In this document: positions 52,883-62,243 of the stretch, in pieces
Layout of the letters: each line of letters starts with the position of its first letter
Position numbering within the stretch: the first letter of the stretch is position 1
DNA from: Ignavibacteriota bacterium
Lineage (GTDB): Bacteria > Bacteroidota > Ignavibacteria > Kapaibacteriales > UBA2268
Reading direction: 5' to 3'
Assembly: GCA_019637995.1 (NCBI GenBank)
Contig: JAHBUQ010000003.1
Span: forward strand, 372,001 to 436,000
DNA length: 64,000 nt
Position numbers and translations under genes: made by a program
Notes under the pieces: model-generated
Told to the model about the DNA's origin: nothing
The model's database searches: none
What the model saw: the letters and a program-made list of their open reading frames with translations, nothing else

Positions 52883-53755
52883 ATGCAAACAAAAGGTATA
52901 ATTCTCGCAGGAGGAAAAGGTACAAGACTTTATCCTATGACTCATGTAATCAGTAAGCAGCTTCAGCCTGTTTATGATAAACCTATGATTTATTACCCGC
53001 TTTCCACATTGATGCTTGGTGGTATCAAGGACATTCTTATAATTTCTACACCACAGGATACTCCAAATTACCAAAAACTTCTCGGTGAAGGGTCTGCATG
53101 GGGCATTAATTTGCAATATGCCGTTCAGGAAGTTCCGGCTGGTTTGCCGCAGGCTTTTGTCCTTGGAGAAGAGTTTATTGCAGGTCATCAATCCTGCCTT
53201 ATTTTAGGTGACAACCTTTTTTATGGGAAACTTGATTTTCTGAGAAATGGTATTAGCCAAAATCAGGGTGGGACTGTGTTTGCATACAAAGTAGAAAATC
53301 CTGATGCTTATGGTGTGGTCGAATTTGACAAGAATAATAAAGTTCTGAGTATCGAAGAAAAGCCAAAGCTGCCAAAATCGAATTTCGCAATTCCCGGTCT
53401 GTATATTTTTGATTCTAATGTTTCGGAGTATTCCAAAACCCTTCAGCCGAGTGCAAGAGGAGAATATGAAATTACCGACCTGCAGAAAATATATCTTTCT
53501 CAAAGCAAATTAAATGTCCAGCAAATTGGGCGCGGAGTTGCATGGCTTGATACAGGTACTCCTGAAGCACTTCTCGATGCTGCTAATTTCATACAAGCTA
53601 TTGAAAAAAGGCAAGGGCTAAAAATTGCCTGCCTCGAAGAAATTGCTTTGCTAATGAATTTTATCTCCATCAATCAATATGAGAATTCTGTCAATAATTT
53701 ACCAAATTGTGACTATAAGAATTATTGTCTGAAAATTTTAAGGGAATTTAATTAA
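52883..53755 (+). CDS. rfbA: Glucose-1-phosphate thymidylyltransferase
   Basis: 290 aa, full length. Makes dTDP-glucose from dTTP and glucose 1-phosphate. N-terminal IILAGGKGTRLYPMT (nucleotide loop), QLQPVYDKPMIYYPLSTLML, GDNLFYGKLD, VEFDKNNKVLSIEEKP and GRGVAWLDTGT. Lies 10 bases after rfbC and 1 base before rfbB; first committed enzyme of the rhamnose branch. Confidence 0.96.
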   Translation: MQTKGIILAGGKGTRLYPMTHVISKQLQPVYDKPMIYYPLSTLMLGGIKDILIISTPQDTPNYQKLLGEGSAWGINLQYAVQEVPAGLPQAFVLGEEFIAGHQSCLILGDNLFYGKLDFLRNGISQNQGGTVFAYKVENPDAYGVVEFDKNNKVLSIEEKPKLPKSNFAIPGLYIFDSNVSEYSKTLQPSARGEYEITDLQKIYLSQSKLNVQQIGRGVAWLDTGTPEALLDAANFIQAIEKRQGLKIACLEEIALLMNFISINQYENSVNNLPNCDYKNYCLKILREFN

Positions 53756-53756
53756 T

Positions 53757-54749
53757 ATGAAATTACTTACAACAGGTACAGCAGGATTTATAGGCAGCGA
53801 ATTTGTCAGACAGGCTGTTTCAAAAGGTTATGATGTAATTGTTGTTGACTCAATTACTTATGCCGGCGATACAGACAGATTAAAAGAAATTGAGAGCAAT
53901 TATAAATTTTTTCAGCAGGACATTTCAGACTTTTCAGCTATGGATAAAATCTTTTATGCAGAAAAGCCTGATGCCGTGGTACACTGGGCAGCAGAAACCC
54001 ATGTTGACCGCAGTATTATTGATTCTTCTCCATTCATGAAAACAAATGTCATCGGTACACATTCACTTTTAGAATGTGCAAAAAAATATGGAATAGAAAA
54101 ATTTATAAATATTGCAACTGATGAAGTCTATGGAGAACTTGGCGAAACAGGCTCTTTTTATGAAGATACTCCTCTTGAGCCGAATTCACCTTATTCTGTG
54201 AGTAAAACTAGTGCTGATATGCTGGGAAGGGCTTACTACAGAACATTCGGAACTCCTGTAATCACGGCAAGACCATCCAATAATTATGGTCCGTGGCAAT
54301 TTCCCGAAAAATTAGTTCCTGTCGTCATTTTAAAAGCACTCCATAATGAAAAAATTCCGGTTTACGGAAAAGGACTCAATATAAGGGAGTGGTTATACGT
54401 TTCTGACTGTGCACAAGCTGCAATAACATTATTAGAAAAAGCAGAACCCGGAAGTATATATAATATTGGTAGCAGGCAAGAAAGAAGAAATATTGAAGTA
54501 GTTTCAAAAATACTAAGTCTTCTCGGTAAATCCGATGATATGATTGAGTATGTTCAAGACCGCCCGGGTCATGACTTCAGATACTCTTTAAACTATGATA
54601 AAATAACAAATGAGCTTGGTTGGACTCCAAAATTTGATTTCGAGACAGGTATGAAACTTACAGTTGAATGGTATCTTGAAAATATTTCGTGGGCAGAAAA
54701 AAAATTAGATTATTTAAGAACTTATTGGAAATCGGTTTATAAAAAATGA
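53757..54749 (+). CDS. rfbB: dTDP-glucose 4,6-dehydratase
   Basis: 330 aa extended SDR. NAD-binding TGTAGFIGSEFVRQA, AAETHVDRSI, catalytic ATDEVYGELG (Asp/Glu) and YSVSKTSADML (Tyr-x3-Lys), RPSNNYGPWQFPEKLVP and REWLYVSDCAQA are all typical. Converts dTDP-glucose to the 4-keto-6-deoxy sugar. Overlaps rfbD by 4 bases. Confidence 0.96.
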   Translation: MKLLTTGTAGFIGSEFVRQAVSKGYDVIVVDSITYAGDTDRLKEIESNYKFFQQDISDFSAMDKIFYAEKPDAVVHWAAETHVDRSIIDSSPFMKTNVIGTHSLLECAKKYGIEKFINIATDEVYGELGETGSFYEDTPLEPNSPYSVSKTSADMLGRAYYRTFGTPVITARPSNNYGPWQFPEKLVPVVILKALHNEKIPVYGKGLNIREWLYVSDCAQAAITLLEKAEPGSIYNIGSRQERRNIEVVSKILSLLGKSDDMIEYVQDRPGHDFRYSLNYDKITNELGWTPKFDFETGMKLTVEWYLENISWAEKKLDYLRTYWKSVYKK

Positions 54750-55576
54750 GTTATGTTATTTTTGGCGGAAAAGGACAATTAGGAAGGAAGTTTGTTAACA
54801 AATTTATTAGCTTTGGCGCTAAATTTTCTTCCTATGATATTGATAATTGTGATATCACTGATATTAATGAAGTATTTAAAGTTGTCAAGAAAGACAAACC
54901 GAAATTTATTATCAACTGTGCTGCTTACAACTTGGTTGATGAAGCTGAAAAAGATTATAAATTAGCATACCAAATAAATCAAGCAGGTGCTCGTAATATT
55001 GCTATCGCTGCACGTGAATTGAGGACTTATTTAGTACATTACAGCACAGACTATGTTTTTGATGGCACTCAGGATGAACCATATTCTGAAACTGATGATG
55101 TCAATCCTATTAATCACTACGGAATGAGCAAGCTGCGTGGCGAAGAAGCAGTGATGGATGTGCTCGATGATTATTTAATTCTCAGATTGAGCTGGGTTTA
55201 TGGCAAGGGGCAGCAGAATTTTATTCATAAATTGTCACAATGGGCTGAAAATAATCAGGAGTTGAATATTTCGCAAAATGAATATTCTGTTCCTACTTCT
55301 GTCAACTTAATTGTTGATGCAACACTTAAAGCTTTGAAAAAGAATCTTGCAGGGCTTTATCATCTTACTTCCTCAGGCTCTGCTTCCAGACTTGAATGGG
55401 CGAGGGAAATTGTCAGGCTGAAAGGGATTGATGTTAAGCTTAATCCTGTGGACATTGACTATTTTAATTTGCCGGCAAAAAGACCACTGAATTCCGCTAT
55501 GTTTAACGGCAGAATATCATCATTAATTGGTGAATTACCGCATTGGAAAGCTGATTTAGAGGGCTTTCTATTGTAA
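54746..55576 (+). CDS. rfbD: dTDP-4-dehydrorhamnose reductase
   Basis: 276 aa SDR. GGKGQLGRKFV (cofactor loop), DITDINEV, INCAAYNLVDEAEKD, STDYVFDGTQDEPYSETDDVNPINHYGMSKLRGEE with the catalytic Thr/Tyr/Lys, and LRLSWVYG. Final step giving dTDP-L-rhamnose. Last gene of the wecB-rfbCABD operon. Convergent with dapB, about 97 bases apart. Confidence 0.94.
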   Translation: MSYVIFGGKGQLGRKFVNKFISFGAKFSSYDIDNCDITDINEVFKVVKKDKPKFIINCAAYNLVDEAEKDYKLAYQINQAGARNIAIAARELRTYLVHYSTDYVFDGTQDEPYSETDDVNPINHYGMSKLRGEEAVMDVLDDYLILRLSWVYGKGQQNFIHKLSQWAENNQELNISQNEYSVPTSVNLIVDATLKALKKNLAGLYHLTSSGSASRLEWAREIVRLKGIDVKLNPVDIDYFNLPAKRPLNSAMFNGRISSLIGELPHWKADLEGFLL

Positions 55577-55616
55577 TATAAAGTTGAATCTTTTTGTAAC
55601 TATCCAATTATTTTAA

Positions 55617-55653
55617 GAGGCTGCCTACAAAATCGTGTTTAGGAGACAGCCAA
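55617..55653. terminator. Hairpin between rfbD and dapB
   Basis: GGCTG (55619-55623) pairs with CAGCC (55647-55651), with inner CCTA/TAGG pairing. No long T-run follows on either strand, so terminator strength is uncertain. Confidence 0.35.
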
Positions 55654-55673
55654 TTGTCGAAATGAATTGATTC

Positions 55674-56414
55674 TTATTTCCACAATTCATCAAGCAGTTG
55701 CTCGAAGCTGTAAAAACCCTTTTTATTCTTAATCAATTTTGCGGCTGTGATTGCTCCCGAAGCAAATCCACTTCGGTTTCTTGCTCTGTGGGTAAGCTCA
55801 ATAGTATCAGCTAAAGAATCAAAATAAACCGTATGAGTGCCTGGAACTTCCCCGCCACGAGTCGAAGTAACGTGAAGTTGCTCCTGCAGAATATCAAAAT
55901 TAGCAGTTTCTGTCAGAATTTCCTTTTTGCTGTCAATTATAGTCAATAATTTTTCAGCAAGAGTCACTGCCGTTCCTGAAGGGCTGTCTTTTTTGCGACT
56001 ATGATGAATTTCGTGCATAAATACATCATAATCACCGGTATCATTAATAAGTTTTGCACCTAATTCTGCAATTTTGAAAAATATTTGCATACCAACAGAA
56101 AAATTAGCACCCCAGACAATTCCTGTATTGTTCTTCAAAGCGATCTCTCTGATAATATCGGCATTTTTGTACCAGCCGGTAGTTCCAATGACAAGATTTT
56201 TTCCACTTTCTGCAATAACTTTCGCATTATCAATAACAGCAGGTGGTACAGAAAAATCAATTGCCACATCAAATTTATAATCTTCCTTGTGTGCAGGTAG
56301 AGTATATTCATCAAAAATATCTGTTACTTCAATATTTTGTGATAGAGCAATTTTTTTTATTTCCTTACCCATATTGCCATAGCCGATTAATGCAATTTTA
56401 ATGTTCTCATTCAT
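55674..56414 (-). CDS. dapB: 4-hydroxy-tetrahydrodipicolinate reductase
   Basis: 246 aa. NAD(P)-binding IALIGYGNMGKEI, DFSVPPAV, GTTGWY, ANFSVGMQIF, catalytic His/Lys in EIHHSRKKDSPSGTAVTLA, and GEVPGTHTVYFDSLADTIELTHRARNR. Second lysine-branch enzyme, the partner of dapA at 5292. Somewhat shorter than E. coli DapB (273), as common in this phylum. ATG 56414 has TTGGAG upstream. Monocistronic. Confidence 0.95.
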   Translation of the reverse strand: MNENIKIALIGYGNMGKEIKKIALSQNIEVTDIFDEYTLPAHKEDYKFDVAIDFSVPPAVIDNAKVIAESGKNLVIGTTGWYKNADIIREIALKNNTGIVWGANFSVGMQIFFKIAELGAKLINDTGDYDVFMHEIHHSRKKDSPSGTAVTLAEKLLTIIDSKKEILTETANFDILQEQLHVTSTRGGEVPGTHTVYFDSLADTIELTHRARNRSGFASGAITAAKLIKNKKGFYSFEQLLDELWK

Positions 56415-56516
56415 ATTTTAAACTCCAATATAAATAATTAGTAAATAGATTTAAAAATAATATGTTTTTTTTGACGTGTAACTTGTATTATAATTTAATA
56501 AAATAAATTTAGAATT

Positions 56517-57653
56517 ATGGTAAATCAGATAAAAACATATTATGCCCCGGCAGAGAAGCTTAAGATTAATGATGTTAAAAAACAAAATAAAGTTTTGGAA
56601 ACGCTTCCGCAAATAAAATTCTTTCTCGATACTATCCCGAATGCATATTTTATTTTGAATGAACAAAGACAGATAATTTATGCTAATAAGATAGCTCTTG
56701 AAGCTTTGGACGTCTCTCAGATCGAAAATATTCTTGGTATGAGATTCGGAGAAGTATTGAGTTGTACCCATGCAAAAGAAATGCCCGGAGGTTGTGGTAC
56801 AGCTGAAGCCTGCCAACATTGTGGAGCTGTAAATGCTATTCAAACAAGCCTTAAAAATAAATCTGATATTCGGGAATGCAGAATAAGTACAGATAGTAAT
56901 GATAAAGATTATGACTTCCGTGTATGGAGCAATCCGTATGAAATTGCTGGAGAAAAATTTATACTTTTTTCCATTGCGGATATCAGTGATGAAAAAAGAA
57001 GGCGTGCATTAGAAACAATCTTTTTTCATGATGTACTAAACACAGCCGGTGGGATAAAAGGCATAAGTTCACTAATTCATGATTTTCCGGAAGAAGTCAA
57101 TGATTTTAAAGATATTTTGTATGATTCAAGTAAGCATTTAATCAATGAAATTCAGGCACAGAGAGACCTTGCTAATGCTGAGAATAACGACTTAAAATTG
57201 CATATTGTTAAACTTAATTCTAAATACATTCTTGAGCTGATTAAGGGCATTTATAGCAGTCATGATATTGCCATGAATAAGACAATTGAAATTGACCCTA
57301 AAAGCGAATATTCTAATTTCGAATCTGATGAACCATTGCTGGTTCGTGTACTAAGCAACATGACAAAGAATGCACTTGAGGCATCTGAGGAAAATCAGGT
57401 CGTGACTATTAAGTCTGAAATAGAAGGTGAATACATAAAATTTAGTATTCATAACCAAAAGTTTATGTCTCGAGAGATACAATTGCAAATTTTTCAAAGA
57501 TCATTCTCTACAAAAGGTGCAGGACGCGGATTAGGCACATACAGTATAAAACTTTTAGGCGAGAAATATCTCAAAGGTAAAGTAGGTTTTGATACAAGTC
57601 GTGATTTTGGAACTACATTTTATGGTAAATTTCCAATTAAATTAGTGGAATAA
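56517..57653 (+). CDS. PAS-domain histidine kinase with Cys/His-rich PAS insertion
   Basis: 378 aa, cytosolic (no membrane helix). PAS domain (about 30-155) carries a Cys/His cluster: Cys83, His85, Cys93, Cys99, His101 and Cys102. Next is an H-box with FFHDVLNTAGG (His171) and a HATPase domain with NMTKNALEASEE and STKGAGRGLGTYSIKLL; the D-x-G-x-G box is replaced by HNQKF. The cluster suggests metal, Fe-S or redox sensing (inference). No response regulator is adjacent; the chemotaxis operon is convergent. Confidence 0.85.
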   Translation: MVNQIKTYYAPAEKLKINDVKKQNKVLETLPQIKFFLDTIPNAYFILNEQRQIIYANKIALEALDVSQIENILGMRFGEVLSCTHAKEMPGGCGTAEACQHCGAVNAIQTSLKNKSDIRECRISTDSNDKDYDFRVWSNPYEIAGEKFILFSIADISDEKRRRALETIFFHDVLNTAGGIKGISSLIHDFPEEVNDFKDILYDSSKHLINEIQAQRDLANAENNDLKLHIVKLNSKYILELIKGIYSSHDIAMNKTIEIDPKSEYSNFESDEPLLVRVLSNMTKNALEASEENQVVTIKSEIEGEYIKFSIHNQKFMSREIQLQIFQRSFSTKGAGRGLGTYSIKLLGEKYLKGKVGFDTSRDFGTTFYGKFPIKLVE

Positions 57654-57675
57654 TTCAATCAAAAAAAAAAGCATC

Positions 57676-58458
57676 TTACTTTTTGGGGGTGTTGATTTTG
57701 ATTTTATCAACATGGAGTGGTTCAATACCGGTTTGGGTTTTGATATACTCAATCGAATCTTTACCGGAATCTTCCTGATAATTGAATCTTATCTGTGTAA
57801 CTTCTCCGCATTTGCAGTAAACGGCGATACTTTCAATATCGCCACTGTCCGTACGACTGATTTCTATTGATGTATGTAAGTGCTCATCTGCATCAGGCTC
57901 ATCAACTATTTCTATCCTTCTTGAAGATGAGTTAATTAAGTCTGAAGTAATTAGTGTTTTTCCGGATATTTTTTGTTCTTCACCGCTGATTAAGGGAAAT
58001 TCAATAAAGTCCAAAAATTCATCTTCAAGGAAGTCGTTATCCTCATAATCACCGGAAATCTCAGACCAGTTAATACTCTTTTTTTGAACAGTTTTTTCGA
58101 TTTCTCTTTGAAAATCCGCTGCGGATAAAACTTGTTTTTTTTTGATTTCCTCCTGCTTAATCAGATTGCTCTCTTTTTTTTGTTGTCCTCCCTTTTTTAA
58201 TGAAATATTAGGATCAGATTTAATGATTTCTGCTAATTCATTCTCAGAAATGAGTGGCTCAATTAATTCAGGTTCAGCTTTTGAAGTATTATCAGGATTA
58301 GATTCTTGATTATCATTTTCATTTGCCGATTCGGAAGACAGATTTATCGGTTTATCTGCCTTTTCCGTTGCACCTGGAAAAAGGTCAGAGTCATCGAATC
58401 CATAGTATTCAATGCCTCCTTCACCATCATCAATCTTTACTTTTTTAGGTTCTGCCAT
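57676..58458 (-). CDS. Acidic protein of unknown function, last gene of chemotaxis operon
   Basis: 260 aa. The first about 150 residues are low-complexity and acidic (many Asp, Glu, Ser, Asn), likely disordered, with a Lys-rich patch around 85-110. The C-terminal about 90 residues look folded: SRRIEIVDEPD, HTSIEISRTDSGDIESIAVYCKCGEVTQIRFNYQ with a Cys-x-Cys, and ending in KIKINTPKK. I recognise no family. Starts 4 bases after cheA, so probably translated with it; a scaffold or regulator of CheA is a guess. Confidence 0.75.
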   Translation of the reverse strand: MAEPKKVKIDDGEGGIEYYGFDDSDLFPGATEKADKPINLSSESANENDNQESNPDNTSKAEPELIEPLISENELAEIIKSDPNISLKKGGQQKKESNLIKQEEIKKKQVLSAADFQREIEKTVQKKSINWSEISGDYEDNDFLEDEFLDFIEFPLISGEEQKISGKTLITSDLINSSSRRIEIVDEPDADEHLHTSIEISRTDSGDIESIAVYCKCGEVTQIRFNYQEDSGKDSIEYIKTQTGIEPLHVDKIKINTPKK

Positions 58459-58462
58459 ATTT

Positions 58463-60448
58463 CTAGCTTCTTAATTTTTTATATTGCTTAATAATGCCTT
58501 GAGTATCCAAAATCATAATAACTCTACCGTCACCAATTATGGTAGAGCCGGCAATACCTTCAATATTAACGAGATAGTTACCAAGAGATTTTATTACGAT
58601 TTCCTGCTGACCCAATAATTCGTCAACAACAAGACCCACACGCTCTATACCAATAGCAAGATTAACAACATACCTTGAGCCTTTATTTTCAATTACATTA
58701 TCACCTGTAATATCTTCTAAGAACATTAGAGGTATAACCTCGTCGCGAATTCTTATAACCTTACCGGAATTTACATAGTGAACAGTTTCTTCGTCAAATG
58801 AAACAACTTCAACAACCGAGCTCAGTGGTAATGCATAAATACTATTGTTGGATTTAATCAGTAATCCCTGAATAATAGCCAATGTCAGCGGGAGTTTTAC
58901 TGTAAAAGTGCTTCCAATTCCAGGTGTTGAATCAATTTCAATAATACCTTTTAATTTATTGATATTGGTTTTAACAACGTCCATACCTACGCCTCTACCG
59001 GAGACGGCGGTAACATTTTTAGCAGTGCTGAAACCCGGCTTAAAAATAAGTTGTAGGATTTCCCAATTACTTAACTGTTTCAACTGGTCTTGATTAACAA
59101 AGCCCTTTTCTATTGCCTTGCTCAAAATCTTTTCAGGGTCAATTCCTTTTCCATCATCAATAATTTTGAGAATTATATGATTTCCTTCATGATATGCAAT
59201 AAGTTGTATCTGACCTTCCGGGTTTTTTCCTGAGACTCTTCTTTCCTCAGCTGTCTCAATACCATGGTCACAAGAATTTCGGAGCATGTGCACAAGAGGG
59301 TCATTCAGTTCTTCTATGATACCTCTGTCAACTTCAGTATCTTCACCTTCAAGAGTAAGTTTGATTTTTTTGCCGAATTCTTTGGATAAATCACGGATAA
59401 TTTTGGGTGCTTTTTGGAATAGTCTGCCGATTGGAACCATACGCATTTTCATAGCGGATGTCTGAACTTCGGAAGTAATAAGATCAATTTGATTGGTTGT
59501 TTCGACAAGTTCATGAATAAGTTCTTTTATATTACCGCCCGCTACAATTTTGTTTGTAATCTGAGTCAATCTATTTCTTCCTAGTACGAGTTCACCCGAT
59601 AAGTCCATCAGTGACTCAACCCTGTTTATGTCGATTCTGATAGTTTCGGTCTGGCTGGCTGGCTTTGAAGCGAGTGCTTTAGCTGCATTATTAACAGTTG
59701 AAACTTCTGCTTTTGGTGGACTTGCAGGAAATTCTTTTTCAATTTCCGGCAAAGGAGTTTCTGCTTTAGAAACAGGTTTTGAATCTTCAATTATATTGAT
59801 CTGCACTTTATCTGTTTCCGGCTCTTTTTTCTCATGTTGAGCAGATTGTTCAGATAAATCCGGCGACTGGAATGAGTTATTCACTTCAGCAAAAGCTTTT
59901 TCAAGCAGAGCAAGCTCTTCATCTGAGAATTCGCCCGAACCTTGGAATAAATCAGAACTCTCAAATACTTTCTCAAGTGCAGATTCGTCGGAATCTATCA
60001 CTATGCCGGCAGATTTTGAAGTTGATTTTGATATGTTTGTTTCAGCTGATTCGACATCCTGAATTGCCAGAATTCTTGAGACCAAATCATCGTAAGTAAT
60101 CTTATCACCAGGATTGGTTATACCTGCTACCATCAGGTCAAGCCTGTCACGCGAATCCATTAGTACATCAAGAATTTCCTGAGTAACAGAAAGTTCACCG
60201 CGTCTTGCTTTATTAAGTAAATCTTCAGCACTGTGAGTAAGTTTCGCAATATCGTCAAACCCCATAAAAGAAGAAGTTCCTTTTATAGTATGAAAATATC
60301 TGAAAATCTTATTAACCAGGTCGCTGTTATCAGGACTGTTTTCAAGCTCAATTAAGCTTGAAGTTAAAATTTCTAAAATTTCGCCTGTTTCTATTAAATA
60401 ACTTTCGAGGATTTCAAGCATTTCCTCATCTTCAAAGCTACCAGTCAT
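58463..60448 (-). CDS. cheA: Chemotaxis histidine kinase CheA
   Basis: 661 aa. Hpt domain (1-110) with phosphorylated His53 in RYFHTIKGTSSFMGF. An acidic linker (about 130-270) without an obvious P2 CheY-binding domain follows, then dimerisation (about 275-340; ESLMDLSGELVLGRNRL), HATPase (about 350-530; DPLVHMLRNSCDHGIE, DDGKGIDPE, GRGVGMDVVKTNI) and a C-terminal CheW-like domain (about 530-661). Phosphorylates CheY and CheB in response to receptors. No receptor (MCP) or cheW gene is visible in the window. Confidence 0.96.
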   Translation of the reverse strand: MTGSFEDEEMLEILESYLIETGEILEILTSSLIELENSPDNSDLVNKIFRYFHTIKGTSSFMGFDDIAKLTHSAEDLLNKARRGELSVTQEILDVLMDSRDRLDLMVAGITNPGDKITYDDLVSRILAIQDVESAETNISKSTSKSAGIVIDSDESALEKVFESSDLFQGSGEFSDEELALLEKAFAEVNNSFQSPDLSEQSAQHEKKEPETDKVQINIIEDSKPVSKAETPLPEIEKEFPASPPKAEVSTVNNAAKALASKPASQTETIRIDINRVESLMDLSGELVLGRNRLTQITNKIVAGGNIKELIHELVETTNQIDLITSEVQTSAMKMRMVPIGRLFQKAPKIIRDLSKEFGKKIKLTLEGEDTEVDRGIIEELNDPLVHMLRNSCDHGIETAEERRVSGKNPEGQIQLIAYHEGNHIILKIIDDGKGIDPEKILSKAIEKGFVNQDQLKQLSNWEILQLIFKPGFSTAKNVTAVSGRGVGMDVVKTNINKLKGIIEIDSTPGIGSTFTVKLPLTLAIIQGLLIKSNNSIYALPLSSVVEVVSFDEETVHYVNSGKVIRIRDEVIPLMFLEDITGDNVIENKGSRYVVNLAIGIERVGLVVDELLGQQEIVIKSLGNYLVNIEGIAGSTIIGDGRVIMILDTQGIIKQYKKLRS

Positions 60449-60457
60449 TTTTATTGC

Positions 60458-61456
60458 CTAACTGTTAAACATTTTATCAATATCTTCCTGCGAGATAGAT
60501 TCAAAGTCATCAACCTCTTGAATATTATTAGTTTTTTCTGACTGTGCTGAATCCGGTACTTTATGTTCTACAGTATTATCATTCGAATTCTGCTTTTGTT
60601 CAATTTCCCGTTCAGCTTCGTCCAAATCGGCAAAATGGCTGTCATGTTCTCTGAACTGCCCTTCTTTTGCTAATCTGATGTACTCATCAACCTCAGTTTG
60701 TCGGAATTCTTTATTTGCAATTGAATCTACGGCGTTAGGGTCAAAAGCAATTTCTCGGTGTAACTTGGAAACCTTGATTTCCGATTCATTATTTTCATCA
60801 ACTTCTTTAGAAATCATTTCGCTCAAATCTGAATCTTTGAAATGATGCAAAATTGAATTTAATTTATCCTGAACTGTTTCCAGCAATTTGTTAACAGCAG
60901 CAATTTGCTGAGAAGTGATATCCTGCACTTGCAATGACATCATTATTGATGAAGAATCAGACTGAATAGTTCTCAATATTTCTTTAGTATTGGAAATTAT
61001 TTCAGATTTTTCAACACTTGAATTTTGTTTGAGATGTTCAATTAATTTCTTCATCTCAGGTAGCAAACCTCTGACATCAGCTCCATTTTCAATAGCATCA
61101 TATACAAGTTCTAAAATTTGAATAGGTTTCTGAAATTCCAGGTCTGCAATTTTTTGTACTTTTGTAATGTTTGTAGCAATACTTTCTGAATTGAATACAA
61201 TACCATCTACCAAGTCCATTATTTCATTTGTAGCAAGCTCTGTAGCTTCAGTTACTTTGGAAAGTTGCTTACTTGCATTAGGCATCCTTTTGAGATTATC
61301 TCTGATGGAATTATTGATGTCATCTAAAAGTGGCTGTATCTCGCTAACAAAAACAAATATTTCCTCAAGGAATGGAATTACCTTCTGCCCCAATACAAAT
61401 AAAGCTCTTAGTTCATCAGCTTTGCGAAGCAAAATTTTTATTTCATTATCAATCAT
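60458..61456 (-). CDS. cheZ: CheZ-like CheY-phosphate phosphatase
   Basis: 332 aa, longer than E. coli CheZ (214). Long helical coil (about 1-200) with the active-site motif SLQVQDITSQQIAAV: Asp179 and Gln183 have the same spacing as Asp143 and Gln147 of E. coli CheZ (QDLTGQVI). A long acidic disordered linker leads to a C-terminal SISQEDIDKMFNS that resembles the CheY-binding tail of CheZ (SQDQVDDLL) and FliM. Predicted to dephosphorylate CheY. Sits between cheY and cheA. Confidence 0.82.
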   Translation of the reverse strand: MIDNEIKILLRKADELRALFVLGQKVIPFLEEIFVFVSEIQPLLDDINNSIRDNLKRMPNASKQLSKVTEATELATNEIMDLVDGIVFNSESIATNITKVQKIADLEFQKPIQILELVYDAIENGADVRGLLPEMKKLIEHLKQNSSVEKSEIISNTKEILRTIQSDSSSIMMSLQVQDITSQQIAAVNKLLETVQDKLNSILHHFKDSDLSEMISKEVDENNESEIKVSKLHREIAFDPNAVDSIANKEFRQTEVDEYIRLAKEGQFREHDSHFADLDEAEREIEQKQNSNDNTVEHKVPDSAQSEKTNNIQEVDDFESISQEDIDKMFNS

Positions 61457-61478
61457 TATAGTTTTTTCCTAACTTAAT

Positions 61479-61847
61479 TTAACTGGTTTTTAGAATAGCA
61501 TCAATTTTTTCTTTAAGAACCTGAGGTGTAAATGGTTTAACAACATAATTGTTGACTCTGGCTTTCAGAGCTTCGACAATATCCTGCTTCAAACCTCTTG
61601 TTGTTACCATCAAAATTGGAACGTTTCCAAAATTTGGAGAGTTTCTAATATTCTTAGTCAGATCAAGTCCGCTCATATTAGGCATATTCCAATCGGTAAT
61701 CACAAAATCAATTTTTTCACCATGCAATTGTTCCATAGCTTCAATACCATCATTAGCTTCGAGAAAATCTTCGTAACCGAAAGTTTTGAGAGCATTTATA
61801 ACAATTCTCCGCATAGTTGGCGAGTCATCAACAACAAGAAACTTCAT
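61479..61847 (-). CDS. cheY: Chemotaxis response regulator CheY (copy 1)
   Basis: 122 aa single receiver domain. Acidic Asp7/Asp8, MRRIV after SPT as in E. coli CheY, phosphoacceptor Asp52 (ITDWNMPNMSG), Thr82/Thr83 and Lys104 in VVKPFTP. The WNMPNM signature is that of true chemotaxis CheY. Lies directly upstream of cheZ, and so is the best candidate substrate. Confidence 0.94.
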   Translation of the reverse strand: MKFLVVDDSPTMRRIVINALKTFGYEDFLEANDGIEAMEQLHGEKIDFVITDWNMPNMSGLDLTKNIRNSPNFGNVPILMVTTRGLKQDIVEALKARVNNYVVKPFTPQVLKEKIDAILKTS

Positions 61848-61867
61848 AATCTACCAATTATATTAGT

Positions 61868-62233
61868 TTATAAATATTTAGATATTTCGTACTGAATTTT
61901 TTTTGTATTAAATGGCTTGATTAAATATGAATCAGCACCTGCATCAAGCCCTTCATTAATATCTCTCTCACTAGTAAGTGACGATAAAATAATTATGGGC
62001 AAATCCACATAATTAGGATTTTTTCGGATTTCTTTAATCAATTCAATTCCATCCATATTAGGCATATTAAGGTCAGTTAGAACAAGGTCAACCTGATTTT
62101 CCTGAGACAGAATTTCAAGCGCCTGCATACCGTCTTCCGCTGTAATCACTTTATAACTTTGTATTTTTAATGCTAAAGAAATAAATTTTCTGATTGATGG
62201 CGAATCTTCTACTACTAAAATAACTTTTGACAT
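61868..62233 (-). CDS. Single-domain response regulator (second CheY-like)
   Basis: 121 aa receiver. Acidic pair Glu9/Asp10, phosphoacceptor Asp54 (VLTDLNMPNMDG), Ser/Thr switch ILSS and Lys in LIKPFN. Closer to generic PleD/Spo0F-type receivers than to copy 1. Possibly a phosphate sink or a second output of CheA. Spaced 20 bases before copy 1 and 10 bases after cheR. Confidence 0.9.
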   Translation of the reverse strand: MSKVILVVEDSPSIRKFISLALKIQSYKVITAEDGMQALEILSQENQVDLVLTDLNMPNMDGIELIKEIRKNPNYVDLPIIILSSLTSERDINEGLDAGADSYLIKPFNTKKIQYEISKYL

Positions 62234-62243
62234 AATCTCCCTC

